Shown here: positions 8,431 through 16,569 of the stretch, piece after piece
Position numbering within the stretch: position 1 is the stretch's first letter
Layout: each line of letters opens with the position of its first letter
Source: Phycisphaerae bacterium
Lineage (GTDB): Bacteria > Planctomycetota > Phycisphaerae > Sedimentisphaerales > Anaerobacaceae
Assembly (NCBI GenBank): GCA_028714255.1
Contig: JAQTMR010000011.1
Coordinates: 1-64,000, forward strand
DNA length: 64,000 nt
Direction of reading: 5' to 3'
Position numbers and translations under genes: made by a program
The notes under the pieces: model-generated
Told to the model about the DNA's origin: nothing
Seen by the model: the letters and a program-made list of their open reading frames with translations, nothing else
Databases searched by the model: none

Positions 8431-9174
8431 TTACCATTTTATCTGTTTTAGCTGGGTAGTTTTCTTGTAATCCGTCATACCCTGAGCCAGAGCGGTTATT
8501 GTTATAAAGCCATCGGCAAGTGACGTTGTGTCCGTAGAGTCCTCTTCCTCACGGTGCAAACCGCCGGCTAATTGAAAAACGCTCTGGCCCTGTTCGTCTT
8601 TCCGGGCCACATAATGCTCGTGAAAGCCGCCCGTTGATTGGGGTACTACCCTTATTCCTTTTGGCCGGCCTTTGGATAATTGCGGAATGTTAACATTGAC
8701 AACATGGCCGCTTTCGAGGGGTAAAAGTTTTTTAAGGATTTTCGCGCAATACCCCGCCGCTTTCTTAAAATCCATTTTCCTCTCGGCTACGACGCTCAAT
8801 GCCACAGCCGGGATTTTCAGAAACGCCCCTTCCATCGCGGCTGCCACCGTGCCGGAATAATAAACATTTATACCCGCATTTGCGCCGTTGTTTATGCCCG
8901 CGACGAGCAGGTCTATTGGGCCTTTATGCAGTTCCATACAGGCAAGTTTTACGCAATCAGCAGGTGAACCCTGGACGCTGAAGCCGGTGAATTGGCCGTT
9001 AACATCGACTTTGTTGCAGACCAGCGGCCCAAAAAACGTAACACTGTGGCTGGTACCGGAACGACTGTCCGCCGGCGCAACAACGGTAACATCGCCGAGC
9101 TTAACAAGTTCTTTATAAACCGCCGCCAATCCCGGCGCAAAAATACCATCGTCATTTGTCAGTAATATTCGCAT
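8431..9174 (-). CDS. surE: 5'/3'-nucleotidase SurE
   Basis: A 247-residue protein of normal SurE length. All family motifs are present: ILLTNDDG with the metal-binding Asp pair at 8-9, the SGTSHSVT loop, and INNGANAG near residue 95. SurE is a divalent-metal phosphatase that removes phosphate from nucleoside 5'- and 3'-monophosphates and trims short polyphosphate. It is first in a short minus-strand operon with the downstream membrane protein. Confidence 0.96.
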   Translation of the reverse strand: MRILLTNDDGIFAPGLAAVYKELVKLGDVTVVAPADSRSGTSHSVTFFGPLVCNKVDVNGQFTGFSVQGSPADCVKLACMELHKGPIDLLVAGINNGANAGINVYYSGTVAAAMEGAFLKIPAVALSVVAERKMDFKKAAGYCAKILKKLLPLESGHVVNVNIPQLSKGRPKGIRVVPQSTGGFHEHYVARKDEQGQSVFQLAGGLHREEEDSTDTTSLADGFITITALAQGMTDYKKTTQLKQIKW

Positions 9175-9221
9175 ATCTGTATAGCATAAGGGAAAAAACC
9201 AAAAATTAAAAGTTAAAAGTA

Positions 9222-9278
9222 GGGGCCGATCTACGTATCTGCCCTAACCTGTAAGGGGCTGACCTATGTGTCTGCCCT
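9222..9278. repeat. two imperfect copies of a 24-bp repeat
   Basis: Copies at 9222-9245 and 9255-9278 differ at about four positions. Each begins GGGGC and ends TCTGCCCT, so each is loosely palindromic (AGGGCAGA...GGGGC). The pair opens a repeat-rich stretch after surE. Confidence 0.65.
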
Positions 9279-9342
9279 GCCCTCCGTCATTGCGAGGCCG
9301 AAGGCCGTGGCAATCTCAAAATCGGTTAGCCCCGCCATCTTG

Positions 9343-9406
9343 CTTGTCGCGGCGTAGCCCTTGGCGAAGACGGACTTGTCGCGGCGTAGCCCTTGGCGAA
9401 GACGGA
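9343..9406. repeat. 32-bp perfect tandem duplication
   Basis: The 32-base unit starting cttgtcgcggcgtagccc is repeated exactly and head-to-tail at 9343-9374 and 9375-9406. It lies within a longer dispersed element (about 9280-9500) containing 'cattgcgaggccgaaggccg' and 'ggcaatctca', a theme of GC-rich bacterial intergenic repeats. Open frames across it are not credible genes. Confidence 0.8.
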
Positions 9407-9416
9407 TGACGGGGTT

Positions 9417-9443
9417 GTTTAGCCCTGCCGCTTGCGGCAGGGG
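9417..9443. repeat. TTAGCC-headed hairpin, copy 1
   Basis: GTTTAGCC is followed by the inverted repeat CCCTGCCGC/GCGGCAGGG (9423-9431 and 9434-9442). It is one member of a family in this window with the same head and different self-complementary stems. Confidence 0.7.
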
Positions 9444-9596
9444 TCGGTCATTGCGGCCCCCGTGTCTTCTGTCGAAGACAGAAATAGGGGATGGCAATCT
9501 CAACTCAATAGTCAATATAGCCGAATATCTTGACAGGCAACGGCGTTGGGTAGAAAATAAAACAAGAACGGCAGGCACTTTAAAAGAGCGGATAAT

Positions 9597-10346
9597 ATGA
9601 CAAAGACGCTTGCAATAAAGATATGTCTTTTAGCAACGCTGAGTTTGACCGGCTGCAAGGCCGGCGAGGCGCCCGACTCCGGCTTCAATCCTAACCCTGA
9701 ACTGATGTCCAAAGATAAAACACTGCCATTCCAGCGCAGCTACTGGAATAATAACTACGTTCTCAATAACTATCATGAAATCTTCATCGTTCCCGTTAAC
9801 ACCAGCCACATTATGGCCCAGGGCTCCTGGGAAAAGTTCAACCTCGCTTACAGGGATAAGGAAAAGCTTGAAAAAGAAATCGCGTCCCTCGCAGACTATA
9901 CCCGGCAGTCATTCACACAGGCTTTCAATGACCCTAACAATCACTTCACGGTAGTAAATACCGCCGGCCCTAATACACTGATACTTCAGTTGGCCCTCGT
10001 GCAGGTAGTACCCTCCAGGGCAATTATGAGCACCATCGGCTGCGTATCATTTATCCCCGCTGCGCTTGGCATGGTCGCAGGTGCCGCATCGAACTCACAG
10101 GACGTCGGCAAAGGAGTAATCGCCATCGAAGGACACATCAGAGACGGCGGGACAGGCGAGGTCGTCGCAATGTTCGCTGACTGTGAGCATCCAAAATCCG
10201 CCATCATCGATTTGAAGGCGCTCAACTGGTGGTCGCCTGCTAAAATAATCATCGACGAATGGGCTAAGCAGTTGGTTGAAGTTATCAGCCGCCCCCCCGG
10301 CACCACAGTAAAAGACTCCCCTGCTTTTAAACTCTTCGTCTGGTAA
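9597..10346 (+). CDS. DUF3313 family lipoprotein
   Basis: A 249-residue lipoprotein with lipobox SLTGC. The body matches DUF3313: a strand segment NYHEIFIVPVN, an NTLILQLALVQVVPSRA strand, the GVIAIEGHIRDGGTGEVV segment and a final amphipathic helix with DEWAKQLVEVI. DUF3313 proteins are envelope lipoproteins of unknown function. The gene stands alone among repeats, and a TTAGCC hairpin follows its stop by about 20 bases. Confidence 0.8.
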   Translation: MTKTLAIKICLLATLSLTGCKAGEAPDSGFNPNPELMSKDKTLPFQRSYWNNNYVLNNYHEIFIVPVNTSHIMAQGSWEKFNLAYRDKEKLEKEIASLADYTRQSFTQAFNDPNNHFTVVNTAGPNTLILQLALVQVVPSRAIMSTIGCVSFIPAALGMVAGAASNSQDVGKGVIAIEGHIRDGGTGEVVAMFADCEHPKSAIIDLKALNWWSPAKIIIDEWAKQLVEVISRPPGTTVKDSPAFKLFVW

Positions 10347-10363
10347 TCGGCTATCTCAAAATA

Positions 10364-10387
10364 TTTAGCCCCACGTTTCACGTGGGG
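10364..10387. repeat. TTAGCC-headed hairpin, copy 2
   Basis: TTTAGCC precedes an 8-bp perfect stem CCCCACGT/ACGTGGGG with loop TTC (stem arms 10369-10376 and 10380-10387). Its position just after the DUF3313 stop could let it act as a weak terminator, but no T-run follows. Confidence 0.7.
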
Positions 10388-10489
10388 TCACTTTCCCACT
10401 TTTCCCACCCTTCACACCTTTCACAATAATGAACTTGCTTGCCTGTCCCGCCGAAGCCTCGGCGAGAGGAGATTTATTGCGCGGGTCAA

Positions 10490-10629
10490 AGAGCCGCGAC
10501 AGTGATGGAGCGATAATCCAAATATGTTTAGCCCTCAAGCCTGCTTGGGGGTTGTTTATTCCGACGGGGTCCATCCCTTCAACACCCGCCGTCTGGGCAT
10601 TTGTATATAGCCCACGGCTCTGCCGTTGG
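10490..10629. repeat. composite dispersed repeat with two more hairpins
   Basis: AGAGCCGCGACAGTGATGGA (10490-10509) recurs in near-identical form at 38515. It is followed by GTTTAGCCC with stem CCCTCAAG/CTTGGGGG (10532-10551, loop CCTG) and then ATAG with stem CCCACGGC/GCCGTTGG (10611-10629, one mismatch). Open frames through this stretch are repeat-derived. Confidence 0.65.
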
Positions 10630-10783
10630 TTGTCAGCGTGAGGTTTGCCGTTGCAAAAAGATACAGTTTGGATAAAATTATAAGGCATGTCAAAAGGAAA
10701 GAGGCAAAAGGGAAATAAGTATGGTGCCCCTGATAACACAAAATTGGATATGGATGCTTATCAGAAATAGGAGGAATCATACC

Positions 10784-11545
10784 ATGAGATTAATCACAGG
10801 ATTAATTATTACCACTTTTGTAATCGCGACGTTTGCTTCCGAACCAAATTCCAATGAAATTCTTTGGAATAATGAAGATACTTCTGTAATTGTTGGAAAA
10901 GAGGAAGAAGGACAGATAATTACAGAGGAAATTCCGGCTAACATGGATAGAGGTTTCAAAGAAATGCTTAAATGGCATGGAGGCCAGAGAATCGTTGACC
11001 CCAACGATGAATTAAAAGAAGAAATTGCTATTATGGAAAAAATACTACGTGAGGTATTCAGGCCTGGTATTATTCCCATTGATTCTATTAAAGATCATCT
11101 TTTACAGACGAATATCACAAAACGGGGAAAACAGGAAAGAGTTTTACAGGTCAGATTCAAAACTAATGATTATGTGATCAAACTGGTAAAAAGAAAATAT
11201 TCTCTTCATATAATCTCCAGGTTGAGTTCAGGGAAGAGCATGAGCTCTGAAAATCTTGCGGAAAGGTTTTTTACAGAAAGAATTCTGCCGTGGGATTTAC
11301 CATCTTACGGTGCTAAATTTCGGAATTTTAAATCTACCAGAATAGGTAGCTGGAGTGCACATGATCTTCATTATTATGATGCTGCTGGTAATTTCCGGTC
11401 TGTATATGAGGGTTCGGCTGTAATGAAAAATGAACCTATCGGGCAAGGATTATATGGCAGGGTTGACTTTTGTACTGATGGTAAATTTACCTGCTTCGCA
11501 ATCTCTGGCGGTCCTAAAAATCCAGATCCTAATAGTATAGACTGA
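10784..11545 (+). CDS. secreted or anchored protein of unknown function
   Basis: A 253-residue protein. The start is the ATG at 10784, 7 bases after AGGAGGA; earlier in-frame starts lack a ribosome site. A signal peptide (MRLITGLIITTFVIATFA) is followed by an acidic region, then a basic beta-rich C-terminal half (VLQVRFKTNDYVIKLVKR). The C-terminal IGQGLYGRVDFC and FAISGG segments look like a repeated beta fold. I do not recognise it. The coding region is more AT-rich than its neighbours and is isolated between repeats, which may indicate transfer. Confidence 0.65.
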   Translation: MRLITGLIITTFVIATFASEPNSNEILWNNEDTSVIVGKEEEGQIITEEIPANMDRGFKEMLKWHGGQRIVDPNDELKEEIAIMEKILREVFRPGIIPIDSIKDHLLQTNITKRGKQERVLQVRFKTNDYVIKLVKRKYSLHIISRLSSGKSMSSENLAERFFTERILPWDLPSYGAKFRNFKSTRIGSWSAHDLHYYDAAGNFRSVYEGSAVMKNEPIGQGLYGRVDFCTDGKFTCFAISGGPKNPDPNSID

Positions 11546-12362
11546 TTTTGAGATTACTATGGAGCACAAACAAAACATTTCGCAATCAGCCATTATCGCT
11601 ACAATATTGACATTTGGCATTTACTATGTGAGAATGTTGGAATCCTCTTTTATTCTATGAAACAAGAATGTACAAAGTGTGATTTTGAACAATAACGAAT
11701 TGGTTAAGCTTGGTGACACACTTTCAGACACGGGGGAATTCGGAATTCAGGGAACACCATACTTATTTTTAATTACGCCCAATTTTACCTATTACACTTC
11801 TTTTACAACACCAAAATTTTGCGCATAATCAGCACAATCAGTGATTCAATCAAAACCATGCCTACCCACCCACCAAAACCGGCTAATTTAATAATTTTTA
11901 ATCTGTGGTAAAAACAGGTTTCTGCGAAGCAGCTCAATAGTTTTTCACTTTACATTTTGACTTTTAACCTTTTTTTTCAACCATTTGCGCATCTCCGCCA
12001 TATTAAGGAGAAGGTCTATTTATGAAACGTGAAATGCCATTTAACCAATTAACACTGTTTATAATTTATTTCTCTGTGCCCTCTGTGAACTCTGTGGCTA
12101 ACTTTTCTTTGTGTCTTAGTGCCTTTGTGGCTGGATTTCAATCAATCAAAAACAACAAAATATGCAAAACAAACCCAATTTCAGATATGTCTAAAATGAG
12201 CTTAACAAATTATATGACAAAGAGTTGTGGCAATAATTCAGACCTTTTAACAATGGAAAAACAAACCCAAAACAAAGCCAATCAAAGCCAAATTCTTGTT
12301 AAAATGGGCAATTACAAGCAGGATAGTTGAAGGGATATGTTTCAAAAGGTACAATAAATTTC
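11546..12362. other. gene-poor repeat region upstream of nnrE
   Basis: About 0.8 kb without a credible gene. At 12063-12140 is a 'ctctgtgccctctgtgaac...tctgtggc' repeat, the theme seen again near 40970, 41100 and 55560. From about 12160 to 12310, phrases such as 'caaaacaaacccaat' and 'aaagccaatcaaagccaaat' recur and match those near 41200-41320. A 102-codon frame across them has repeat composition and is rejected. Confidence 0.65.
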
Positions 12363-13055
12363 ATGGAAAAATACTCATCTGATAATAAGTGTATCGTAAT
12401 GAGCAGAGAGCAGGTTCGGGCGTTCGACGCGAGAGCGATAAACGAGCTTGGAATACCGGGGGCGGTTTTAATGGAAAACGCCGGTCGAAGCTGTGCCGAG
12501 CTAATCAAGGAAAGATTAGCCGAGGTTAAGAATCCAAAGGTCTGCATATTCTGCGGAACGGGCAACAACGGCGGCGATGGTTACGTAATCGCAAGACACC
12601 TTTTAAATAGCAATTTCGAGGTAGTTGTAGTCATCTGCGGCGACCGCAGCAAAATAAAGGGCGACGCGAAAATCAATTTGGATATATTAGAAAAGATGGG
12701 TCAGCAGGTCGAACAATTAAACCTCAACGAAGGCGACATCCCGGAGAAGGTTAAAACTTTCACAGCCGATGCGAATATGCTCGTTGACGGCCTTTTCGGA
12801 ACGGGATTAAACGGGCAGCTAAACGATGAATATAAACAGTTAATAGAAAGTATAAACTCCCGGAATTGCCCCATTCTGGCGGTCGATATTCCATCGGGTT
12901 TGGATTGCGATACGGGTGAGCCGCTCGGAGCTGCGATAAGGGCAAGTTTCACCGTGACCTTTGTTGCGGTTAAAAAAGGATTCACAGTCGCGAAAGCAAA
13001 CGCGTACACGGGCGAGATTTTTGTCGCCTCTATTGGCGTAAAACCAGCCGACTAA
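12363..13055 (+). CDS. nnrE: NAD(P)H-hydrate epimerase (YjeF N-terminal domain)
   Basis: A 230-residue single-domain YjeF_N protein. Visible motifs are MENAGR, the nucleotide loop CGTGNNGGDGYVIARHL and the active-site VDIPSGLDCDTGE. It interconverts R and S forms of NAD(P)H hydrate so that the dehydratase can repair damaged cofactor. The dehydratase domain (NnrD) that is often fused is absent and no separate copy is visible. The start at 12363 is chosen because earlier residues derive from repeat sequence; an internal ATG at residue 13 is also possible. Confidence 0.92.
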   Translation: MEKYSSDNKCIVMSREQVRAFDARAINELGIPGAVLMENAGRSCAELIKERLAEVKNPKVCIFCGTGNNGGDGYVIARHLLNSNFEVVVVICGDRSKIKGDAKINLDILEKMGQQVEQLNLNEGDIPEKVKTFTADANMLVDGLFGTGLNGQLNDEYKQLIESINSRNCPILAVDIPSGLDCDTGEPLGAAIRASFTVTFVAVKKGFTVAKANAYTGEIFVASIGVKPAD

Positions 13056-13064
13056 TATATCGAA

Positions 13065-14882
13065 TTAAAACGCACCCGGCCTGACTGACTGTGTTTTATA
13101 GCCTATGAAGTAGAGGAATCTTTCGAGGTTAAACACAGGAATCGAAAGGGTCTCTGCCCGCATCTGAACATTCTGGTATGATTCGAGATTATCGAGCGAG
13201 GCCTCGTATTTTTCCATCGCCATCGGGTCAACTTCCATTTGTTCGAAACTCGGCTTTCTGAGGATAGAGGGCATTGTTCCGAGCACGATGAAGTCGGTAT
13301 CAATGGAGATGTCATCTGCCACTTTACCGCCCCAGCTCTTAATAAGTGCTTTTATTTTATCGGCAGCTTCATAATCGACATTCCCATCATCATCGATGTC
13401 GAATTCGCCTGCTACCACAAAAACATTCCTTTTATCACTATCCCAAATTAAATTTGCGACAATATCATCCAGAATAATGGGCTTTTTAGCATCGGAATTT
13501 GTAATGCGTGCTGCTGAGATGTTTTTCCCGACATTAAATACTTCGATTTCAGCCTTGCCCTTGCCGTCCCTGGGAATAGGCATATTCTTCTCATAAACCG
13601 AGAAAGTCAAACCCCTATAAGCGTGGTTGTCACTGCCTATATTGATATAGACTATGTTTACCGATTCATCGATTAATACTATTTTCCCATCGGGCTTGTA
13701 TGCCGCTATTTCGCTGTCAGGCGGCGGGACAAGTGTGTCAAGCTTGCCCTGGGAGCGTTTTATCCTTTCCTGGGCGAGCACCAATTCCGCTTCTGTCTTG
13801 AGAAGCTGCTGGTTCAGTTTTTTCCGGTTGTCTCTTTCTTCCTCGACCTGTGCCATAAGGGTCTGAACCTGCTGCTCTGAAGTTTGTTGCAGCATTACCT
13901 TAAGGTCATTGTAATCCTGCTTGATTTCGTTAATCTGCTGTTGATATTTTTCTTTTTCAGCCAGGAGCGTTTGTTCTTTTTCAAAGCCAGCCGCCATTGC
14001 ATCATCAAATCGATTTTTCAGCCTGTCGAGTTGTTCATGGAGAACAATCTCTATCTTTGTAGTGTCGTCCAGCTTCGTTTTAAGTTTTTCTATTACCGAT
14101 ATGAGCCCGACGGTATTCGGGTCGTCGATTTCAATATAAGGCTTCTGACTAATCGTAAGCTGCGGCGGCTTCTGATAACTTTCGGCAATATCCTCCGGAG
14201 TAGGAAGAAGGGATAAACCTGTAACCTGCTTTTTATCGTTATAGACGATTTTTACATCGAGACTGCCTTTCTCAAATTGACAGGTAACAAGCAAAGTATT
14301 GGGGTCTGACTTTTCCGTTCGGAAACCAAGTTGTTTTTTAAAGGGCCCCATCTGTTCGATAGCCGATTTCCATGTTTCTTCGAGCTTTTCAACGGGTAAT
14401 TCATTTTTCAACGTTTCATTGAAGTCCGCTGTCACCGCTGTAAAGTTCTGGTTGGCAAGCAACTCGACAAATTTATTGTCTGGAGCTTCCGGAGCGACTG
14501 TTTCAATTGCAGAGTACGGCTGAGCTAATAATTCCAGTGTATCTTTGACTTTCCTGTCTGTGGTGTCAACTTTGAGTTCAGCTGAGGTGTCCTCCGGCAA
14601 ACCACCAACGATTAGAGAAACCGTTTTGTCAAGATAATCAACCATTGTGCCAAGCCTGCTCTTTTGCGGCTGTCTCGCGCCCACTATCGCCCCTATTCTT
14701 TGCAGTTCCGAACCGCTGGTCAGGTCATCCATCTGGTTCTGTAAAGCGACCGCTTTTGTCCTATGTTTTTCGGCCTGGAGATAGAAAACGACCGCAAGGA
14801 CCGTAGTAACAAGAAAAAGGCCAACAAATATTATTACAGTATAAAGCATAGTATTGCTTTGCTGTCTTTTGCCTACTGGCAT
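13065..14882 (-). CDS. membrane-anchored coiled-coil protein with BRCT-like domain
   Basis: A 605-residue protein: a short cytoplasmic N-terminus, one membrane helix (about 12-35), a mixed region to 260, and a long coiled coil (about 285-390, rich in Glu, Gln and Lys). After a Pro-rich spacer is a beta domain, then about 486-545 a stretch with FVVAGEFDIDDDG, IKALIKSWGGKV and DTDFIVLG, the strand-GG-strand pattern of BRCT domains. The C-terminus ends in a helical segment. BRCT modules mediate protein or phosphopeptide binding. The family is unfamiliar to me, and a scaffold role at the inner membrane is only inferred. It converges with nnrE. Confidence 0.7.
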   Translation of the reverse strand: MPVGKRQQSNTMLYTVIIFVGLFLVTTVLAVVFYLQAEKHRTKAVALQNQMDDLTSGSELQRIGAIVGARQPQKSRLGTMVDYLDKTVSLIVGGLPEDTSAELKVDTTDRKVKDTLELLAQPYSAIETVAPEAPDNKFVELLANQNFTAVTADFNETLKNELPVEKLEETWKSAIEQMGPFKKQLGFRTEKSDPNTLLVTCQFEKGSLDVKIVYNDKKQVTGLSLLPTPEDIAESYQKPPQLTISQKPYIEIDDPNTVGLISVIEKLKTKLDDTTKIEIVLHEQLDRLKNRFDDAMAAGFEKEQTLLAEKEKYQQQINEIKQDYNDLKVMLQQTSEQQVQTLMAQVEEERDNRKKLNQQLLKTEAELVLAQERIKRSQGKLDTLVPPPDSEIAAYKPDGKIVLIDESVNIVYINIGSDNHAYRGLTFSVYEKNMPIPRDGKGKAEIEVFNVGKNISAARITNSDAKKPIILDDIVANLIWDSDKRNVFVVAGEFDIDDDGNVDYEAADKIKALIKSWGGKVADDISIDTDFIVLGTMPSILRKPSFEQMEVDPMAMEKYEASLDNLESYQNVQMRAETLSIPVFNLERFLYFIGYKTQSVRPGAF

Positions 14883-15049
14883 AAATAAAACTCCTTAGTA
14901 GAAATACTGAAAAATCGCATATTAACCCACTTTAGGCAGGTTAAGACTGTTAAAACATCTTATTATCGTCTAAAAAGGGTTCTAAATCAATAAAAAACTT
15001 TCAGAAGGTCTGATAATACATCCTGATTTTGGCGTCGAAAGACAGAATC

Positions 15050-15733
15050 TTAAAGTCTCTCTAAGAGAGCCGGTAATTGGGCAAGCTCACCTATTACATG
15101 CCTGGCTGCGGTGTGTGGGGCATCAGACGCTGATTTATGTATGCGAGCGGGACGGGTTACCTGGATGGTCAGGAAACCTAATTGGTTCGGGGCGATAAAA
15201 TCTTTCTCTCCGTTATCAGCGACATAGACCATTTCCTCCGGCTTTGTTTTAAGCGTTTGCATAATTTTCTCGAAGCCGACCGGTGAGGGCTTCCAGAATT
15301 GTCTGCCAAGCTGTTCGGTATAGATTATACACTTAAAATATTTTTCAATTCCGAGCGACTTGACTTTTAATTGCTGGGCAGGCAGAAAACCATCTGTCAG
15401 CAAGGCCAATGTGTATTTGGGGCTTAGCTGCTTAAGGACTTTTGCGGAATCGGCAGGAAGTTCTATTGGGGGTTCATGGTCTCGGTAAATTTCTATCGTT
15501 CTTTGAATCAACTCTTCGTCATAGCTTATGCCGAAGTCATCAAGAGCCGCGTTAAATGTCCTTGTGTGATTGCCTGCGATGAAATGCTGCCATAAACTGT
15601 CAAAAATCTCTTCAGGGGTTAATACGTCCACCATATTAGACAGGGACTCCGCAGCGGCCTTGAAGCCGCTCCTGCAGTAATCAATCTCATCGTAAAGAGT
15701 GTCGTCTAAATCAAAAACAACTGTTGTTATCAT
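15050..15733 (-). CDS. HAD-superfamily hydrolase
   Basis: A 227-residue haloacid-dehalogenase-type phosphatase. Motif I is VFDLDDTLYDE (nucleophile Asp at about 8), motif II is LLTDG, the conserved Lys lies in WKPSP, and motif III is YVADNGEKD. The helical cap after motif I places it with subclass I HADs such as pyrimidine or phosphoglycolate phosphatases. The substrate cannot be read from the sequence. It is divergent from the pseudouridine synthase gene. Confidence 0.88.
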   Translation of the reverse strand: MITTVVFDLDDTLYDEIDYCRSGFKAAAESLSNMVDVLTPEEIFDSLWQHFIAGNHTRTFNAALDDFGISYDEELIQRTIEIYRDHEPPIELPADSAKVLKQLSPKYTLALLTDGFLPAQQLKVKSLGIEKYFKCIIYTEQLGRQFWKPSPVGFEKIMQTLKTKPEEMVYVADNGEKDFIAPNQLGFLTIQVTRPARIHKSASDAPHTAARHVIGELAQLPALLERL

Positions 15734-15817
15734 AGTTCGTTACCAAGCCCAATATTATTAGTTAATTATAATATCGACATTTGGCCCGTCAGCATATAAT
15801 ATTATAATTAACAAATT

Positions 15818-16558
15818 ATGGCTAAACAAAGATTACAGAAAGTTTTGGCAGCAGCGGGTATTGCTTCGCGCAGGAAATGCGAAGAAATGATACTCGATGG
15901 AATAGTGCATGTAAATAGCAGGGTTATGAACAGCCTGCCAGCTTTTGTTGACCCTGAGAAAGATACAATAACCGTAAACGGGAGGAAAATCAGCGATGTT
16001 CGGAAGGTGCATTATCTTTTGAATAAGCCCAGGGGTGTGATTTGCACAAATTCGGACCCGCAGGGACGAAAAAAAGCAATAGATATCGTACGGTCACGCG
16101 AACGGATTTTTTGTGCCGGCAGACTCGATATTGACAGCGCCGGATTAATTATACTTACTAATGACAGCGAGCTGGTAAACAAACTGACACATCCGAGATA
16201 TGGACTGGCTAAAACATACATTGTCAATCTCAAGGGTGAGCTTGATGGCAAACAAATAGATAAACTGAAGAAAGGAATCTGGCTGGCAGAAGGCAAAACA
16301 GGCCGGGCAGCAATAAAGGTATTAAAACGCAGCCATAAAGAATCCCTGGTAGAAGTAACGATTCGGGAAGGGCTTAATCGTGAAATTCGAAGAATGTTTG
16401 CGAAAATGGGGCTGCCTGTAAAATCACTAACAAGAACACGAATTGGTAAACTTAACGCTCGCGGCCTCGGCGTTGGCAAATTCAGAGGGCTAACAAAAGA
16501 TGAGGTGACATATCTGGAGAAAGCTACCACCGGCCAAGTTGTAAGACTAAAAAAATGA
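15818..16558 (+). CDS. rluB: RluB/RsuA-family pseudouridine synthase
   Basis: A 246-residue protein with an N-terminal S4 RNA-binding domain (QRLQKVLAAAGIASRRKCEE) and a synthase domain with the catalytic motif GRLDIDSAGLIILTND (Asp near residue 109), LNKPRGV and REGLNREIRRMF. RluB modifies U2605 of 23S rRNA in E. coli; close paralogs modify other sites, so the exact target is not certain. A basic C-terminal tail is normal. It ends 11 bases before the first SGNH/TPR gene, suggesting cotranscription. Confidence 0.9.
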   Translation: MAKQRLQKVLAAAGIASRRKCEEMILDGIVHVNSRVMNSLPAFVDPEKDTITVNGRKISDVRKVHYLLNKPRGVICTNSDPQGRKKAIDIVRSRERIFCAGRLDIDSAGLIILTNDSELVNKLTHPRYGLAKTYIVNLKGELDGKQIDKLKKGIWLAEGKTGRAAIKVLKRSHKESLVEVTIREGLNREIRRMFAKMGLPVKSLTRTRIGKLNARGLGVGKFRGLTKDEVTYLEKATTGQVVRLKK

Positions 16559-16569
16559 AAGAAATATAA

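Noticed and set aside
9264-9578. 104-codon minus-strand frame
   Set aside because: It crosses the 32-bp tandem duplication and a TTAGCC hairpin; composition is repeat-derived.
10364-10387. terminator after the DUF3313 gene
   Set aside because: The stem is strong but lacks a T-run and shares the TTAGCC head of the dispersed hairpin family.
12022-12330. 102-codon open frame upstream of nnrE
   Set aside because: It consists of dispersed CTCTGTG and CAAACCCAAT repeat phrases also found elsewhere, with no ribosome site.
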